From positions 1-48,013 of the forward strand of contig NZ_JACSRA010000033.1 in assembly GCF_014836335.1 (NCBI RefSeq): a stretch of 48,013 nt of DNA, given 5' to 3'. Position 1 is the stretch's first letter. Each line of letters begins with the position of its first letter. Source of the DNA: Clostridium cibarium (GTDB lineage Bacteria; Bacillota; Clostridia; Clostridiales; Clostridiaceae). The position numbers and the translations under genes were made by a program. The notes under the pieces are model-generated. The model did not search any database and was not told the DNA's origin. It saw only the letters and a program-made list of their open reading frames with translations. Below are positions 8,542 through 16,542 of the stretch, piece after piece.

Positions 8542-8570
8542 ATTATACAAGATTTTAATGTTTTTGTTAA
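8542..8570 (-). promoter_or_regulatory. Sigma-A promoter of clpP-clpX
   Basis: On the minus strand TTAACA (8570-8565) and TATAAT (8547-8542) are exactly 17 bases apart, about 58 bases before clpP. There is no GGTCAAA-type CtsR site nearby. Confidence 0.65.
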
Positions 8571-8585
8571 TGTTTTATTTGAAAT

Positions 8586-8612
8586 AATTGCCAGAAATAA
8601 TTTCTGGCAATT
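8586..8612. terminator. 12-bp hairpin between tig and clpP
   Basis: AATTGCCAGAAA (8586-8597) and TTTCTGGCAATT (8601-8612) form a perfect stem with a 3-base loop. The T-run on the minus strand is short (ATTTC), so it is either a weak terminator for tig or a processing/attenuation hairpin before the clpP promoter. Confidence 0.6.
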
Positions 8613-8646
8613 TTCTTATAATCATTATATTAAATTATCAAATATA

Positions 8647-9930
8647 TTATTTTACGTTATCTTTTAATAGCTTAATAGTCTTTTCAATAACTATATCTCT
8701 TTCAATCATAGACTTTTGAGCATTTATTAACATTTCTGCCATCTTTTCGTGTTCAGAAGCTGAATACATCTTAGCAAGCTCTAAAGCTTTTTCCTTTAAT
8801 TCTTCTTCTGTAGCTTCAATACTTTCTTTTTTAGCTATTGCATCTAAAACTAAATCTGCTCTAACTTTTCTATCAGCATTTTCTCTCATGTAGTCTCTCA
8901 TCTTTTCATTTGTATTTCCTGTAAACTCCATATACTGATCTAAAGTTAATCCTTGATATTTTAATCTATTTTCAAGATCTCCAACCATAACATCTATTTC
9001 TTTTTCTACCATTACTTGTGGTAAATCAATTTTTGAAACTTCAACTGCAGCAGTTATAATTGCATTTTCAAATTCTCTATCTGCTGTTTCAGCACTTTGT
9101 TCTTCTAACTTTTTCTTTATATCTTCTTTAACCTCTGCTAATGTATCAAATTCTGATACTTCTTTAGCAAATTCATCATCTAAAGCAGGAAGCTCCTTAA
9201 CTTTTATTTCCTTTATAGTTACTTCAAATACTGCTTCTTTTCCATTAAGATCTTCTTTTCCATAGTTTTCAGGGAAAGTAACCTTAACTTCTCTCTTTTC
9301 TCCAACAGCTGCTCCTACTAATTGTTCCTCAAAATTATCAATGAATGAACCTGAGCCTATTTCTAGTGAATAATCATTTCCTTCTCCACCTTCAAAAGCA
9401 ACTCCATCAATAAATCCCTTAAAGTCGATAACTGCAACATCTCCATCTACTACTGTTCCTTCAGTCTTAGTTTCAATCCTTGCATTTTTTTCTTGCATTG
9501 ACTTTAATTGTTTTTCAATATCTTCTTCTTTTACTTCATATGTTGGTCTTTCAACTTCTAAACCTTTGTATTCTCCAAGTTCAACTTCTGGATATACTGT
9601 AACTTCAGCAGTATATACAAGATCCTTATCTTCTCCAACTTCAACAACATTAACCTTTGGATAGTCAACAGGTCTTATGTTATTTTCTTCTAGTGCTTTT
9701 CCATAAGTTTCATCTATTGCAAAGTTAATAGCATCTTCAAAAAGAACTTCTATACCATAGAACTTCTTAACCATTGCCATAGGAACTTTACCTTTTCTAA
9801 AACCTTGAACATTAAAATTTTGCTTGTTCTTGTTATATGCCTTTTTTAAAGCAGCATTAAATTTTTCTGCCTCAACTCTTACTTCAATTTTAACTAAATT
9901 TGCTTCTATTTTTTCCATTTTAGCTTCCAT
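8647..9930 (-). CDS. tig: Trigger factor (peptidyl-prolyl isomerase chaperone)
   Basis: This ribosome-bound chaperone meets nascent chains at the exit tunnel. The 427-residue protein has the N-terminal ribosome-binding domain with the signature FRKGKVPMAMVKKFYG (near residue 42), where FRK contacts the ribosome. An FKBP-type PPIase domain (about 150-245, GDVAVIDFKGFIDG) follows, then a long helical C-terminal domain. AGGAGG lies 10 bases before the ATG at 9930; an ATG four codons later is less likely. It precedes clpPX in transcription order, the usual arrangement. Confidence 0.97.
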   Translation of the reverse strand: MEAKMEKIEANLVKIEVRVEAEKFNAALKKAYNKNKQNFNVQGFRKGKVPMAMVKKFYGIEVLFEDAINFAIDETYGKALEENNIRPVDYPKVNVVEVGEDKDLVYTAEVTVYPEVELGEYKGLEVERPTYEVKEEDIEKQLKSMQEKNARIETKTEGTVVDGDVAVIDFKGFIDGVAFEGGEGNDYSLEIGSGSFIDNFEEQLVGAAVGEKREVKVTFPENYGKEDLNGKEAVFEVTIKEIKVKELPALDDEFAKEVSEFDTLAEVKEDIKKKLEEQSAETADREFENAIITAAVEVSKIDLPQVMVEKEIDVMVGDLENRLKYQGLTLDQYMEFTGNTNEKMRDYMRENADRKVRADLVLDAIAKKESIEATEEELKEKALELAKMYSASEHEKMAEMLINAQKSMIERDIVIEKTIKLLKDNVK

Positions 9931-9980
9931 TAATTATATTCCTCCTAAAATAGTCCTTTTTCATATTTATAGACTAAAAT

Positions 9981-10010
9981 ATTATATCATATTATATTAA
10001 ATATTATCAA
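9981..10010 (-). promoter_or_regulatory. Sigma-A promoter of tig
   Basis: On the minus strand TTGATA (10010-10005) and a perfect TATAAT (9986-9981) are 18 bases apart, about 50 bases upstream of the tig ATG. Confidence 0.65.
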
Positions 10011-10046
10011 ATAATTTGTTTATTTGCTAGTTTTTATTAACATATT

Positions 10047-10838
10047 TTATTTTGTAACTGTCTCATCAGCTTTTAGATATGATACTACACCATCAACAGT
10101 TATAGTTATACCTTTATCTGGTACTATATCCCCTATTGTTATATTTGTTCCAATTAATGCCCATATTGTCTTATCTTCACCTGATGCAATATCATGAATC
10201 CATACATATTTCTTTTGTCCAGCATTTCCAAAGTAAGGCAATTCGCTCACATATACTACTTTTGCATCATCTATAAATCTAGCTTGCGAATGCCATATAT
10301 ATGTTGGATTATTAGCTAATATTTGATCCTTCGGAAAGTTACTTCCAGATTGAGATATATATGCTGTTTTAGTTATATCCTTTATTGCACCTTCAGTATC
10401 AGAAATTTTCATATTCTGCGCACTATCTAAAATTAACATTTGTCCTTTTGAAGGGCTAATATTAAAAGTATATCCTTGAATTTGATCTACTGCAACAAAC
10501 TGTTTCTTACCTTCTTGTAAAACATATTCTGCCTTCACCTCTACCCCTGGTGCTATATTTATATTCACATAAGTTTTTTCAGGTTCTTTAGGTATTTCTT
10601 TTTCAGGTTCTACAGTTTCCTCTTCTTCTACTTTAGTCAACTCTTCCTCTTGTTTTCCACTATCTACCCAAGCTTGTATATTAGCTTTTACATTTGAAAA
10701 ATCAATATTTTTTATTTTTGAATTAAAGATTACAATTGAGATTCCTACTAATACCAACAACACCACTAAAAATATTGTTCTTTTTCTTTTTCTCATCCTC
10801 TTCTCATAATCCTTACTAAAAATACTTGGTTTTGCCAA
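10047..10838 (-). CDS. Membrane-anchored extracellular protein, unknown function
   Basis: This 263-residue protein has a short basic cytoplasmic N-terminus (YEKRMRKRKR) and one transmembrane helix (about 21-40). An acidic Glu/Pro linker (about 63-87, with KEIPKEPEKT) follows, then a folded domain of about 170 residues rich in aromatic and beta-prone stretches (YIWHSQARFIDDAKVVYVSE). There is no cleavable signal, so it should sit outside, anchored by its N-terminus. The start is TTG at 10838, preceded by GGAGG at 8 bases; no in-frame ATG lies nearby. I do not recognise the domain. It stands alone upstream of tig. A TATAAT at about 10896 may belong to its promoter, but I see no good -35. Confidence 0.8.
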   Translation of the reverse strand: MAKPSIFSKDYEKRMRKRKRTIFLVVLLVLVGISIVIFNSKIKNIDFSNVKANIQAWVDSGKQEEELTKVEEEETVEPEKEIPKEPEKTYVNINIAPGVEVKAEYVLQEGKKQFVAVDQIQGYTFNISPSKGQMLILDSAQNMKISDTEGAIKDITKTAYISQSGSNFPKDQILANNPTYIWHSQARFIDDAKVVYVSELPYFGNAGQKKYVWIHDIASGEDKTIWALIGTNITIGDIVPDKGITITVDGVVSYLKADETVTK

Positions 10839-10942
10839 CTTCCTAACCTCCTGCAGAAAATATCTATAATATCATTTATTCGTTATACATATTTCATTAT
10901 ATCCTATTACACACTATTTTTATATATTTACACGTTAAAATT

Positions 10943-11515
10943 TTATTTCTTGCAACAACCACCACTGCAGGCACTACAGCCCCCACTTTTTTTAGAACAG
11001 CCTCCACACTTACTTGATTTTACCAAGTTCTTTGAATACGCTTCATATTCAGGCGTTTCTTTAAGCAAATCTTCATGCCATCTTCCTATTACAACCAAAC
11101 CTTTCTTACTACTTTCTTCGTTCTCATCTTTTGTTAAAAGAATATAACTTTCTATATCAACAAATCCTTCCTCTTTAAAGAATTTTTGAAATTCTTCTCC
11201 CTTTAAATCTATATCGTCAATATCATTATTTACATACCTTAAAATTATAAACCCATTGTTGTTTAAATTCCATGACTTTTTTCTTAATTCTAATTTAAAT
11301 TTATTCAAGTCTTCTATATTTTCTCTTAATAATAAAATACCATTAAAACTTTTTTTCTCATCTTCTTCATAAAAATCATATCTTCCATTCTTTATATATA
11401 TAAATAAATTATCTTCTCTCTCTAATGTATCTACTAATAATCTACCTTCACTAATTTTTTTCATAACAAATTGCATAGATTTATCAATCTCTTTTTGAAT
11501 GTCAAACTTTTTCAT
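10943..11515 (-). CDS. Hypothetical protein with Cys-rich C-terminal tail
   Basis: The 190-residue protein starts at the ATG at 11515, which directly follows GAGGAGGAAGTA; an upstream ATG would add eight residues before the ribosome site. The main body is charged and predicted cytosolic, with alternating Lys/Glu-rich and hydrophobic segments. The last 21 residues contain seven cysteines in a Gly/Ser/Lys context (CGGCSKK, CSACSGGCCKK), like a small metal-binding tail. I recognise no family for the body. Comparable tails bind Zn, Cu or Fe-S in other proteins, but which applies here is unknown. A 7-bp hairpin (11532-11538 with 11548-11554) lies just upstream of the ribosome site. Confidence 0.75.
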   Translation of the reverse strand: MKKFDIQKEIDKSMQFVMKKISEGRLLVDTLEREDNLFIYIKNGRYDFYEEDEKKSFNGILLLRENIEDLNKFKLELRKKSWNLNNNGFIILRYVNNDIDDIDLKGEEFQKFFKEEGFVDIESYILLTKDENEESSKKGLVVIGRWHEDLLKETPEYEAYSKNLVKSSKCGGCSKKSGGCSACSGGCCKK

Positions 11516-11661
11516 TACTTCCTCCTCTGAGCAATGCATTTTATGATTGCATTGTAATATATATATAATATACTATCTATACTAGAATTAATACTTATAT
11601 TTCTAATCCAGCAATAATTACTAAATTATTTCTACATTTCTGAAATAATTCAATTTATCCA

Positions 11662-11690
11662 TTGGCAATTGTTTATTTTTGTCTTATAAT
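11662..11690 (+). promoter_or_regulatory. Strong sigma-A promoter with no downstream ORF
   Basis: TTGGCA (11662-11667) and a perfect TATAAT (11685-11690) are 17 bases apart on the plus strand. No plus-strand coding region follows. A terminator is found 122-152 bases downstream, so this promoter most likely drives a small RNA. Confidence 0.7.
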
Positions 11691-11696
11691 ATAAGT

Positions 11697-11845
11697 AACT
11701 AATTATATCAGACAATTTAGCCCATACATCTTAGCTATATATAATAGTTAAGTTGATATAAACCCCACATTATGTTCATTTATCCCTTTCAAAAAATGGA
11801 CATAACCCTTTAACCTGTACTTACCCGAGTACAGGTTTTTGATTT
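11697..11845 (+). ncRNA. Candidate small RNA with C-rich loops
   Basis: The segment between the promoter at 11662-11690 and the terminator at 11812-11842 would give an RNA of about 150 bases. It contains an 11-bp hairpin (11771-11781 with 11794-11804, one G-U pair) whose 12-base loop carries ATCCCTTT. The terminator loop is TACCCG, and the linkers carry GCCC, ACCCC and ACCC. Exposed C-runs that could pair with Shine-Dalgarno sequences are typical of trans-acting RNAs such as RsaE/RoxS in Firmicutes. A 13-codon ORF inside has no ribosome site. The boundaries are estimates. I do not match it to a named family. Confidence 0.55.
11812..11842 (+). terminator. Terminator of the candidate small RNA
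   Basis: AACCTGTACT (11812-11821) pairs with AGTACAGGTT (11828-11837) around TACCCG, followed by TTTGATTT on the plus strand. The minus-strand side has an A-rich tail, so it works for plus-strand transcription only. Confidence 0.8.
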
Positions 11846-11885
11846 ATATTAAAACAATATCCATTTCATTAATAATATAGAACAA

Positions 11886-11928
11886 TGATAAAAGCGATTT
11901 AGAACTGTTTACTAATTCTAAATCGCTT
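11886..11928 (-). terminator. Terminator after the M23 peptidase gene
   Basis: AAGCGATTTAGAA (11892-11904) pairs with TTCTAAATCGCTT (11916-11928) in a perfect 13-bp stem. It is followed by TTATC on the minus strand. Confidence 0.8.
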
Positions 11929-11936
11929 AACTTATC

Positions 11937-13217
11937 TTATCCTAAATACTGCATAGGATTTGTATGTTTTCCATTAATCCTTACTTCAAAATGAAGATGA
12001 GGGCCTGTACTATTTCCTGTTGAACCAACCTTCGCTACAACTTGTCCTCTTGCTACATTTTGTCCATATGATACTAAAATTGAACTACAATGTGCATATA
12101 AAGTTTGAACTCCACCACCATGATCTATTATAACAGTATTTCCATATCCACTTTGAACACCAGCAAATACTATTCTCCCACTCTTTGATGCATAAATCGA
12201 AGAATTATTAGGTGCGCCAAAGTCTACGCCTGTATGAAATCCATTAGTTCCAAAAATAGGGTGAACTCTAGGACCATATGGGCTTGTCACAGCCCCATTC
12301 GCAGGTTTTAAAAACCCCTCACCATTAGAAATTTTATTATCTACATTACTGTTACCATTAATATTATTAAAGAACTCATCTATTTGCTTTTGTAACCCTT
12401 CATTAAAGTCATTTAAGTCTCCTATTTTTTCTTGCAATGCTTTTTCTTCTGAACTTAACGAATTTACAACTTTTTGTTTCGCATCTTCTAAATTCTTTAA
12501 TTCATTCATTTCAGTCTCATACTTATTTTTCTCCAAAATAAATTCTTTCTGAGCATTTACTTGTTCATTCTTTAATGCTTCTACCTTTAGGCTTTCCTCA
12601 TTGAGATTATCAACCTTTTTCTGTAATGTAACTTTTTCCTTTTCAAGAGCTTCTTTTATTTCCTTTACTTCTTTCATTAGTTTACTATCCATACTCATTA
12701 ATTTGCTTATAGTAGAAATAGTATTTATCATTTCACTTATGCTTCCGCTTTTTGCTATCACATGTATAATTTGGCTAGACATGTTGTTTTTATAATAACT
12801 TCTAAGCCTATCATCTAGCATTTTTTCTCTTTCTATAATCTCTTCTTCATTATCTTTTATAAGCAACTCTTTAAGTTTAATCTCTTCATTATTAGCATTT
12901 ATACTACTCTGATAATTACTAATATTACTCTGTAATTCATCTATCTTACTTTGAAAGGATTGTACTTTTTTATTTGCTTCTGCTAATTCAGCACTTTTTG
13001 CATTTACTTTTTTCATTACATCATCAAGATTTTTTTCTTCATTTGCTTTCTGGTCTTGAACACCCTTTTCCTGTTTTTCCAAGGCATCAATCTGCTGATT
13101 ATTCTTATTCATTTTATCTTGTAAGCTTGAAGTACCAGCCGCATATGTAATTTGCGAATTTGTAATAAGAGTAAGTGTAATAAATATCGTGACTAGTTTA
13201 TTTCTTTTTTTATTCAT
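11937..13217 (-). CDS. Secreted M23 peptidase with coiled coil (EnvC/NlpD-like)
   Basis: This is a probable cell-wall endopeptidase or activator of wall hydrolases. The 426-residue protein has a signal peptide (about 1-27, cleaved near TYAAG), then a long coiled coil (about 30-270) rich in Lys, Glu and Asn. A C-terminal peptidase M23 domain (about 305-426) follows. Metal-binding residues are visible in HTGVDFGAP (His and Asp) and in GPHLHFEV, and YAHCSS carries a further conserved His, so the active site looks intact. The architecture resembles the PcsB/EnvC type that splits peptidoglycan at division. It lies 25 bases downstream of a TcaA-like gene and is probably co-transcribed with it. A strong terminator follows. 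Confidence 0.92.
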   Translation of the reverse strand: MNKKRNKLVTIFITLTLITNSQITYAAGTSSLQDKMNKNNQQIDALEKQEKGVQDQKANEEKNLDDVMKKVNAKSAELAEANKKVQSFQSKIDELQSNISNYQSSINANNEEIKLKELLIKDNEEEIIEREKMLDDRLRSYYKNNMSSQIIHVIAKSGSISEMINTISTISKLMSMDSKLMKEVKEIKEALEKEKVTLQKKVDNLNEESLKVEALKNEQVNAQKEFILEKNKYETEMNELKNLEDAKQKVVNSLSSEEKALQEKIGDLNDFNEGLQKQIDEFFNNINGNSNVDNKISNGEGFLKPANGAVTSPYGPRVHPIFGTNGFHTGVDFGAPNNSSIYASKSGRIVFAGVQSGYGNTVIIDHGGGVQTLYAHCSSILVSYGQNVARGQVVAKVGSTGNSTGPHLHFEVRINGKHTNPMQYLG

Positions 13218-13242
13218 AAGTACTCTCCTCTTTATCTTTTGT

Positions 13243-14484
13243 TTATAAACTAAAGTTTTCTACATCATCAATTTTCCATCCATTTTCATCATAAATAAGT
13301 TTGGTAAAAAACAATTTTGAATTATTACTTTTATTTAAGCCTAAAAAACTTTTCTTTATTTCATAATCAACCTTTACAACTAATATTGCCCTATATATTC
13401 CATCGTTATAGTCATACTGACTTTTCTCATTATCTATATTTACATTTTTAATTGTATACTCATTTTTCAAAAATATATATTTCTTTTCCAAAATATCATA
13501 TATCTTATCTCTTGTGGTTTCTGTTGCTGCTTTTATGCTATTTTTATCTTCATAATTTAATGATTTGAATACGCTATTATAAAAGTCATTTGAAGCCTCT
13601 TCTAGCTCTGATTTCATCTCATCATTTTCCATATTAATATCTAATTTCATGTTAGGAGTATTTCTAACAGCTACATCCTCACTTTTAATTCTTCCCCATG
13701 GAAAGTCATTCTCAATATGCAATAAAACAGATCCATCAGTGGCAAATGGTCCTATCTCTTCACCATCCTTTACCTTTATGTTAGTATCTTCTTCATTTAC
13801 AAATATCTCACTATCTTCATATTTTGATTCAACCTTAACTTTTATTGCTGGAAAATCAACATCTATTTCTTCATCTTTCATGAGAACTAATTCTTTTGAA
13901 CTTTCTACATCTCCATAATCACTTTTTAATTTTCCGTCAACAGAATATATTCCAGGAATAAGTCCCTTTTGTTCTTCATCCCCATTAACATAATCCTTAT
14001 TATTTATAGTAAATATCCCTTCTTCAAAATTGCTTTTCACCTTTAATTTATATGTATTCAAATCTATATAGTAGTCCGTTCCAAATAACGAATTTCTAGA
14101 TTCAAGTTTGAAAGCCTCTGTTTCTCCGCCAACTTTTAAAATTCTTATAGCAGAATCACTTCTAGAAGAATCTACATTATAATAATTAATTAATGGTTTT
14201 AGTTTTTCTTTATCTACTTTCTTCCCATCTAACTTAACAATCTTGCTTAACTTACTAACATCTCCATCTTTTAATGCCACTTCTAACTTCCCTATTATCC
14301 TATCTCTGCTACTATTAACTCTACCAATAAAGTAGCCTAAAAATAAGAAAATCCCTATTAATATTACTATTATAAGTTTTAATCTTTTTCTTATAAATTT
14401 TCTAATATTGCTCTCTCTTAAATTATTCATTAAATCTAAAAAATAATTTAAAAATTTATTTTTTCCATTTATTAATTTGTTCAT
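13243..14484 (-). CDS. TcaA/YvbJ-like membrane protein
   Basis: This 413-residue protein (ATG at 14484 after TAGGAGACG; an upstream start would add nine residues) has a basic cytoplasmic segment and one transmembrane helix (about 36-54). A long extracellular part follows. The stretch after the helix (LEVALKDGDVSKLSKIVK) and the later segment GPFATDGSVLLHIENDFPWG match my memory of TcaA/YvbJ proteins, which affect glycopeptide resistance and wall homeostasis. The C-terminus (about 290-413) looks like an NTF2-like domain. Unlike classical TcaA there is no N-terminal Cys4 zinc ribbon. The M23 peptidase gene 25 bases downstream supports a cell-wall role. Family assignment is by recall. Confidence 0.75.
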   Translation of the reverse strand: MNKLINGKNKFLNYFLDLMNNLRESNIRKFIRKRLKLIIVILIGIFLFLGYFIGRVNSSRDRIIGKLEVALKDGDVSKLSKIVKLDGKKVDKEKLKPLINYYNVDSSRSDSAIRILKVGGETEAFKLESRNSLFGTDYYIDLNTYKLKVKSNFEEGIFTINNKDYVNGDEEQKGLIPGIYSVDGKLKSDYGDVESSKELVLMKDEEIDVDFPAIKVKVESKYEDSEIFVNEEDTNIKVKDGEEIGPFATDGSVLLHIENDFPWGRIKSEDVAVRNTPNMKLDINMENDEMKSELEEASNDFYNSVFKSLNYEDKNSIKAATETTRDKIYDILEKKYIFLKNEYTIKNVNIDNEKSQYDYNDGIYRAILVVKVDYEIKKSFLGLNKSNNSKLFFTKLIYDENGWKIDDVENFSL

Positions 14485-14531
14485 AAATTCGTCTCCTATC
14501 ACAACTCTCAAAGACCTTATTCACTAATTTT

Positions 14532-14560
14532 ATTTTAATTTGGAATTAGTAAAATAACAA
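14532..14560 (-). promoter_or_regulatory. Sigma-A promoter of the TcaA-like/M23 operon
   Basis: On the minus strand TTGTTA (14560-14555) and TAAAAT (14537-14532) are 17 bases apart, about 48 bases before the ATG at 14484. Confidence 0.55.
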
Positions 14561-14599
14561 GGTTTTTAGCTTAAAGAATTTTTAGAATATAATACCAAC

Positions 14600-14647
14600 A
14601 AAGAAATCCTTTTGCAAATATCAAAGTATTTACAAAAGGATTTCTTT
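14600..14647 (-). terminator. Long hairpin terminator overlapping a stop codon
   Basis: AAAGAAATCCTTTTG (14600-14614) and CAAAAGGATTTCTTT (14633-14647) pair over 15 bases, with a further 5-bp inner stem. It overlaps the stop of the 113-residue gene ending at 14647. It has no long T-run beyond the stem, and the T-rich arm may serve. Confidence 0.65.
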
Positions 14648-14988
14648 TATTCTAAAATATCTATTATCCATTTTCCACAGTCAACACATTTATATACTCT
14701 TATGACAAAAAGATCTAGCTCTTCTTTTTTTAATGTATTATTAAACATTTCTAACTCTTCTTTAGTAATAAATTCATCATCTTTGTTTATATATCCATGA
14801 ATTTGGATAAAATAGTTATCTCTACTCTTTCCACAGCACTCATTTTCTTCTGTTACTGCAATTTTTTCATATTGTAACTTATTTTCTAATTCCTTTATTA
14901 TAGGAATTATATCCTCATATTCACTTAAATCGTCAAGAAAGTCCTCAGCATAAAATGATAAATCTTTAATTTTAAATAGCTCTTTCAT
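14647..14988 (-). CDS. Hypothetical 113-residue protein with paired cysteines
   Basis: I do not recognise this small, acidic cytosolic protein. It has a helical N-terminal half (about 1-40) and two short cysteine sites: ECCGKS (about 50-55), and YKCVDCGKW near the C-terminus (about 99-107). The second is a CxxC knuckle. Together they could bind one metal ion. AAAGGAGC precedes the ATG. It has its own promoter and a strong terminator and so appears to be a single-gene unit between the his operon and the TcaA-like operon. Confidence 0.75.
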   Translation of the reverse strand: MKELFKIKDLSFYAEDFLDDLSEYEDIIPIIKELENKLQYEKIAVTEENECCGKSRDNYFIQIHGYINKDDEFITKEELEMFNNTLKKEELDLFVIRVYKCVDCGKWIIDILE

Positions 14989-15021
14989 AAAAAGCTCCTT
15001 TCAAAATTCCATTGTTGCCTT

Positions 15022-15051
15022 ATTATAACACCTTTAAAGGTTAATTAACAA
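15022..15051 (-). promoter_or_regulatory. Promoter of the 113-residue gene
   Basis: On the minus strand TTGTTA (15051-15046) and a perfect TATAAT (15027-15022) are 18 bases apart, about 33 bases before the ATG at 14988. Confidence 0.6.
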
Positions 15052-15098
15052 TTATAATTTTTTCTTATATTAATTATGCCTTAACTTTAACATTTTAA

Positions 15099-15425
15099 TC
15101 AAAGATTTTGAATTTCTTTTCTTTCGCCTTTAAAATTGTTAGTTTTACTTTCTCTTCTAATAAGCTCTTCTTCTACCATTTCTACAGGTATTTCTAACTC
15201 TGCCATTAATACTAAAAGATGATATGTTAAATCACAGATTTCATTTACTTGATCAACTTTATTTTCTGAAAGACTGCTTATTACAACCTCTGTTGCTTCC
15301 TCACCAACCTTTTTAAGTATTTTCTCTTTTCCTTTATTAAATAGGTATACAGTATATGACCCTTCATCGCCACCTTTTTTCCTATCTAAAATAGTTGAAT
15401 ATAATTCTTTTATTACACTACTCAT
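15099..15425 (-). CDS. hisE: Phosphoribosyl-ATP pyrophosphatase HisE
   Basis: This enzyme hydrolyses phosphoribosyl-ATP to phosphoribosyl-AMP and pyrophosphate, the second step of histidine synthesis. The 108-residue all-alpha protein shows the MazG-like metal-binding motif KVGEEATEVVI followed by the helix with EICDLTYHLLVLM. It is a stand-alone HisE, not fused to HisI as in enterobacteria. AGGAGG precedes the ATG. It is the last gene of the his operon and lies 8 bases after hisI. I see no clear terminator right after it. Confidence 0.95.
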   Translation of the reverse strand: MSSVIKELYSTILDRKKGGDEGSYTVYLFNKGKEKILKKVGEEATEVVISSLSENKVDQVNEICDLTYHLLVLMAELEIPVEMVEEELIRRESKTNNFKGERKEIQNL

Positions 15426-15433
15426 GTTTCCTC

Positions 15434-15769
15434 CTACAACTTTCTAAAAAAACAACTTCTATTACCTGTATGGCAAGCTGCCCCCATTTGTTCTACCAGA
15501 AGTAGTATAGTATCGTTATCACAATCTATCCTAACTTCCTTTACATATTGATAATGCCCAGATGTAGCTCCCTTATTCCAAAGCTCATCTCTACTTCTAC
15601 TAAAATACCAAGCTGTTTCGCCTTCTAACGTTTTAATCAAACTTTCTTTCGACATATAAGCAAGCATTAAAACTTCATTACTCTTAAAATCTTGAACAAT
15701 TGCTGGAATTAATCCATTGCCTTTTGCAAAATCCACCTTTTCTACCTTACTTATTATTTCTTCTTTCAT
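15434..15769 (-). CDS. hisI: Phosphoribosyl-AMP cyclohydrolase HisI
   Basis: This enzyme opens the purine ring of phosphoribosyl-AMP, the third step of histidine synthesis. The 111-residue protein has the conserved core AWYFSRSRDELWNKG and DCDNDT. Zinc-ligand cysteines lie in DCD, in GAACHTG and in RSCFF. Its length is that of the monofunctional enzyme. TGGAGG is placed before the ATG, 10 bases after hisF. Confidence 0.96.
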   Translation of the reverse strand: MKEEIISKVEKVDFAKGNGLIPAIVQDFKSNEVLMLAYMSKESLIKTLEGETAWYFSRSRDELWNKGATSGHYQYVKEVRIDCDNDTILLLVEQMGAACHTGNRSCFFRKL

Positions 15770-15779
15770 AATTCCTCCA

Positions 15780-16541
15780 TTAAAACCTTACAGGAATGTC
15801 TCTCTCTCTTAAATATCTCTTTACTTCTTCTATAGTAAGTTCACCGTAATGAAATAACGATGCTGCAAGTGCAGCATCTGCTGCTTTCTCATTAAATACC
15901 TCATAGAAATGCTCAAGACTACCACACCCTCCTGATGCTATTACTGGCACGTTAGTTATATTAGATACAGCCTTAGTAAGTTCTATATCAAAACCTTTTT
16001 TAGTACCATCTGCATCCATAGAAGTTAATAATATCTCTCCAGCTCCAAGCTTTACACCTTCTTCTATCCACTTTAAAGCATCTAATCCAGTATCTATTCT
16101 TCCTCCATTTATAACTACATTCCATCCAGATTTATCTTCTCTTTTTTTTGCATCTACAGCAAGAACTATACACTGATTTCCGAATGTAAAAGCACTTTTC
16201 CTAATTAAGTTTTTATCTCTAACAGCTGCTGAATTTAAGCTAATTTTATCTGCACCTGCTCTTAATATAGTTTTTATATCTTCTAAACTTCTTAACCCTC
16301 CACCTACTGTAAATGGAATAAATATTTTTTCAGCTACTCTTTCAACCACTTGCTTCATTATCCCTCTATCTTCATGTGTAGCAGTAATGTCTAAAAACAC
16401 TATTTCATCTGCTCCTTCTTTATAATAATGTTCTGCAAGTGCTACAGGATCACCTACTTCTTTTATATCAACAAAGTTTATACCTTTAACAACTTTTCCA
16501 GCCTTAACATCTAAGCAAGGAATAATTCTCTTTGTGTGCAT
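15780..16541 (-). CDS. hisF: Imidazole glycerol phosphate synthase subunit HisF
   Basis: HisF is the cyclase subunit. It takes ammonia from HisH and forms imidazole glycerol phosphate and AICAR. The 253-residue (beta/alpha)8 barrel shows the catalytic aspartates in CLDVKAGK (near residue 11) and VLAVDAKK (near 130). Phosphate-binding loops are GGGLRS and ASGGCGS. It begins 1 base after the hisA stop, with GGGGGAAG as ribosome site. The order hisH-hisA-hisF is the common one. Confidence 0.97.
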   Translation of the reverse strand: MHTKRIIPCLDVKAGKVVKGINFVDIKEVGDPVALAEHYYKEGADEIVFLDITATHEDRGIMKQVVERVAEKIFIPFTVGGGLRSLEDIKTILRAGADKISLNSAAVRDKNLIRKSAFTFGNQCIVLAVDAKKREDKSGWNVVINGGRIDTGLDALKWIEEGVKLGAGEILLTSMDADGTKKGFDIELTKAVSNITNVPVIASGGCGSLEHFYEVFNEKAADAALAASLFHYGELTIEEVKRYLRERDIPVRF

Positions 16542-16542
16542 T

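Noticed and set aside
11771..11812. Short ORF inside the candidate small RNA (starting ATG at 11772)
   Set aside because: Only 13 codons, no ribosome site, and it is accounted for by the hairpin arms.
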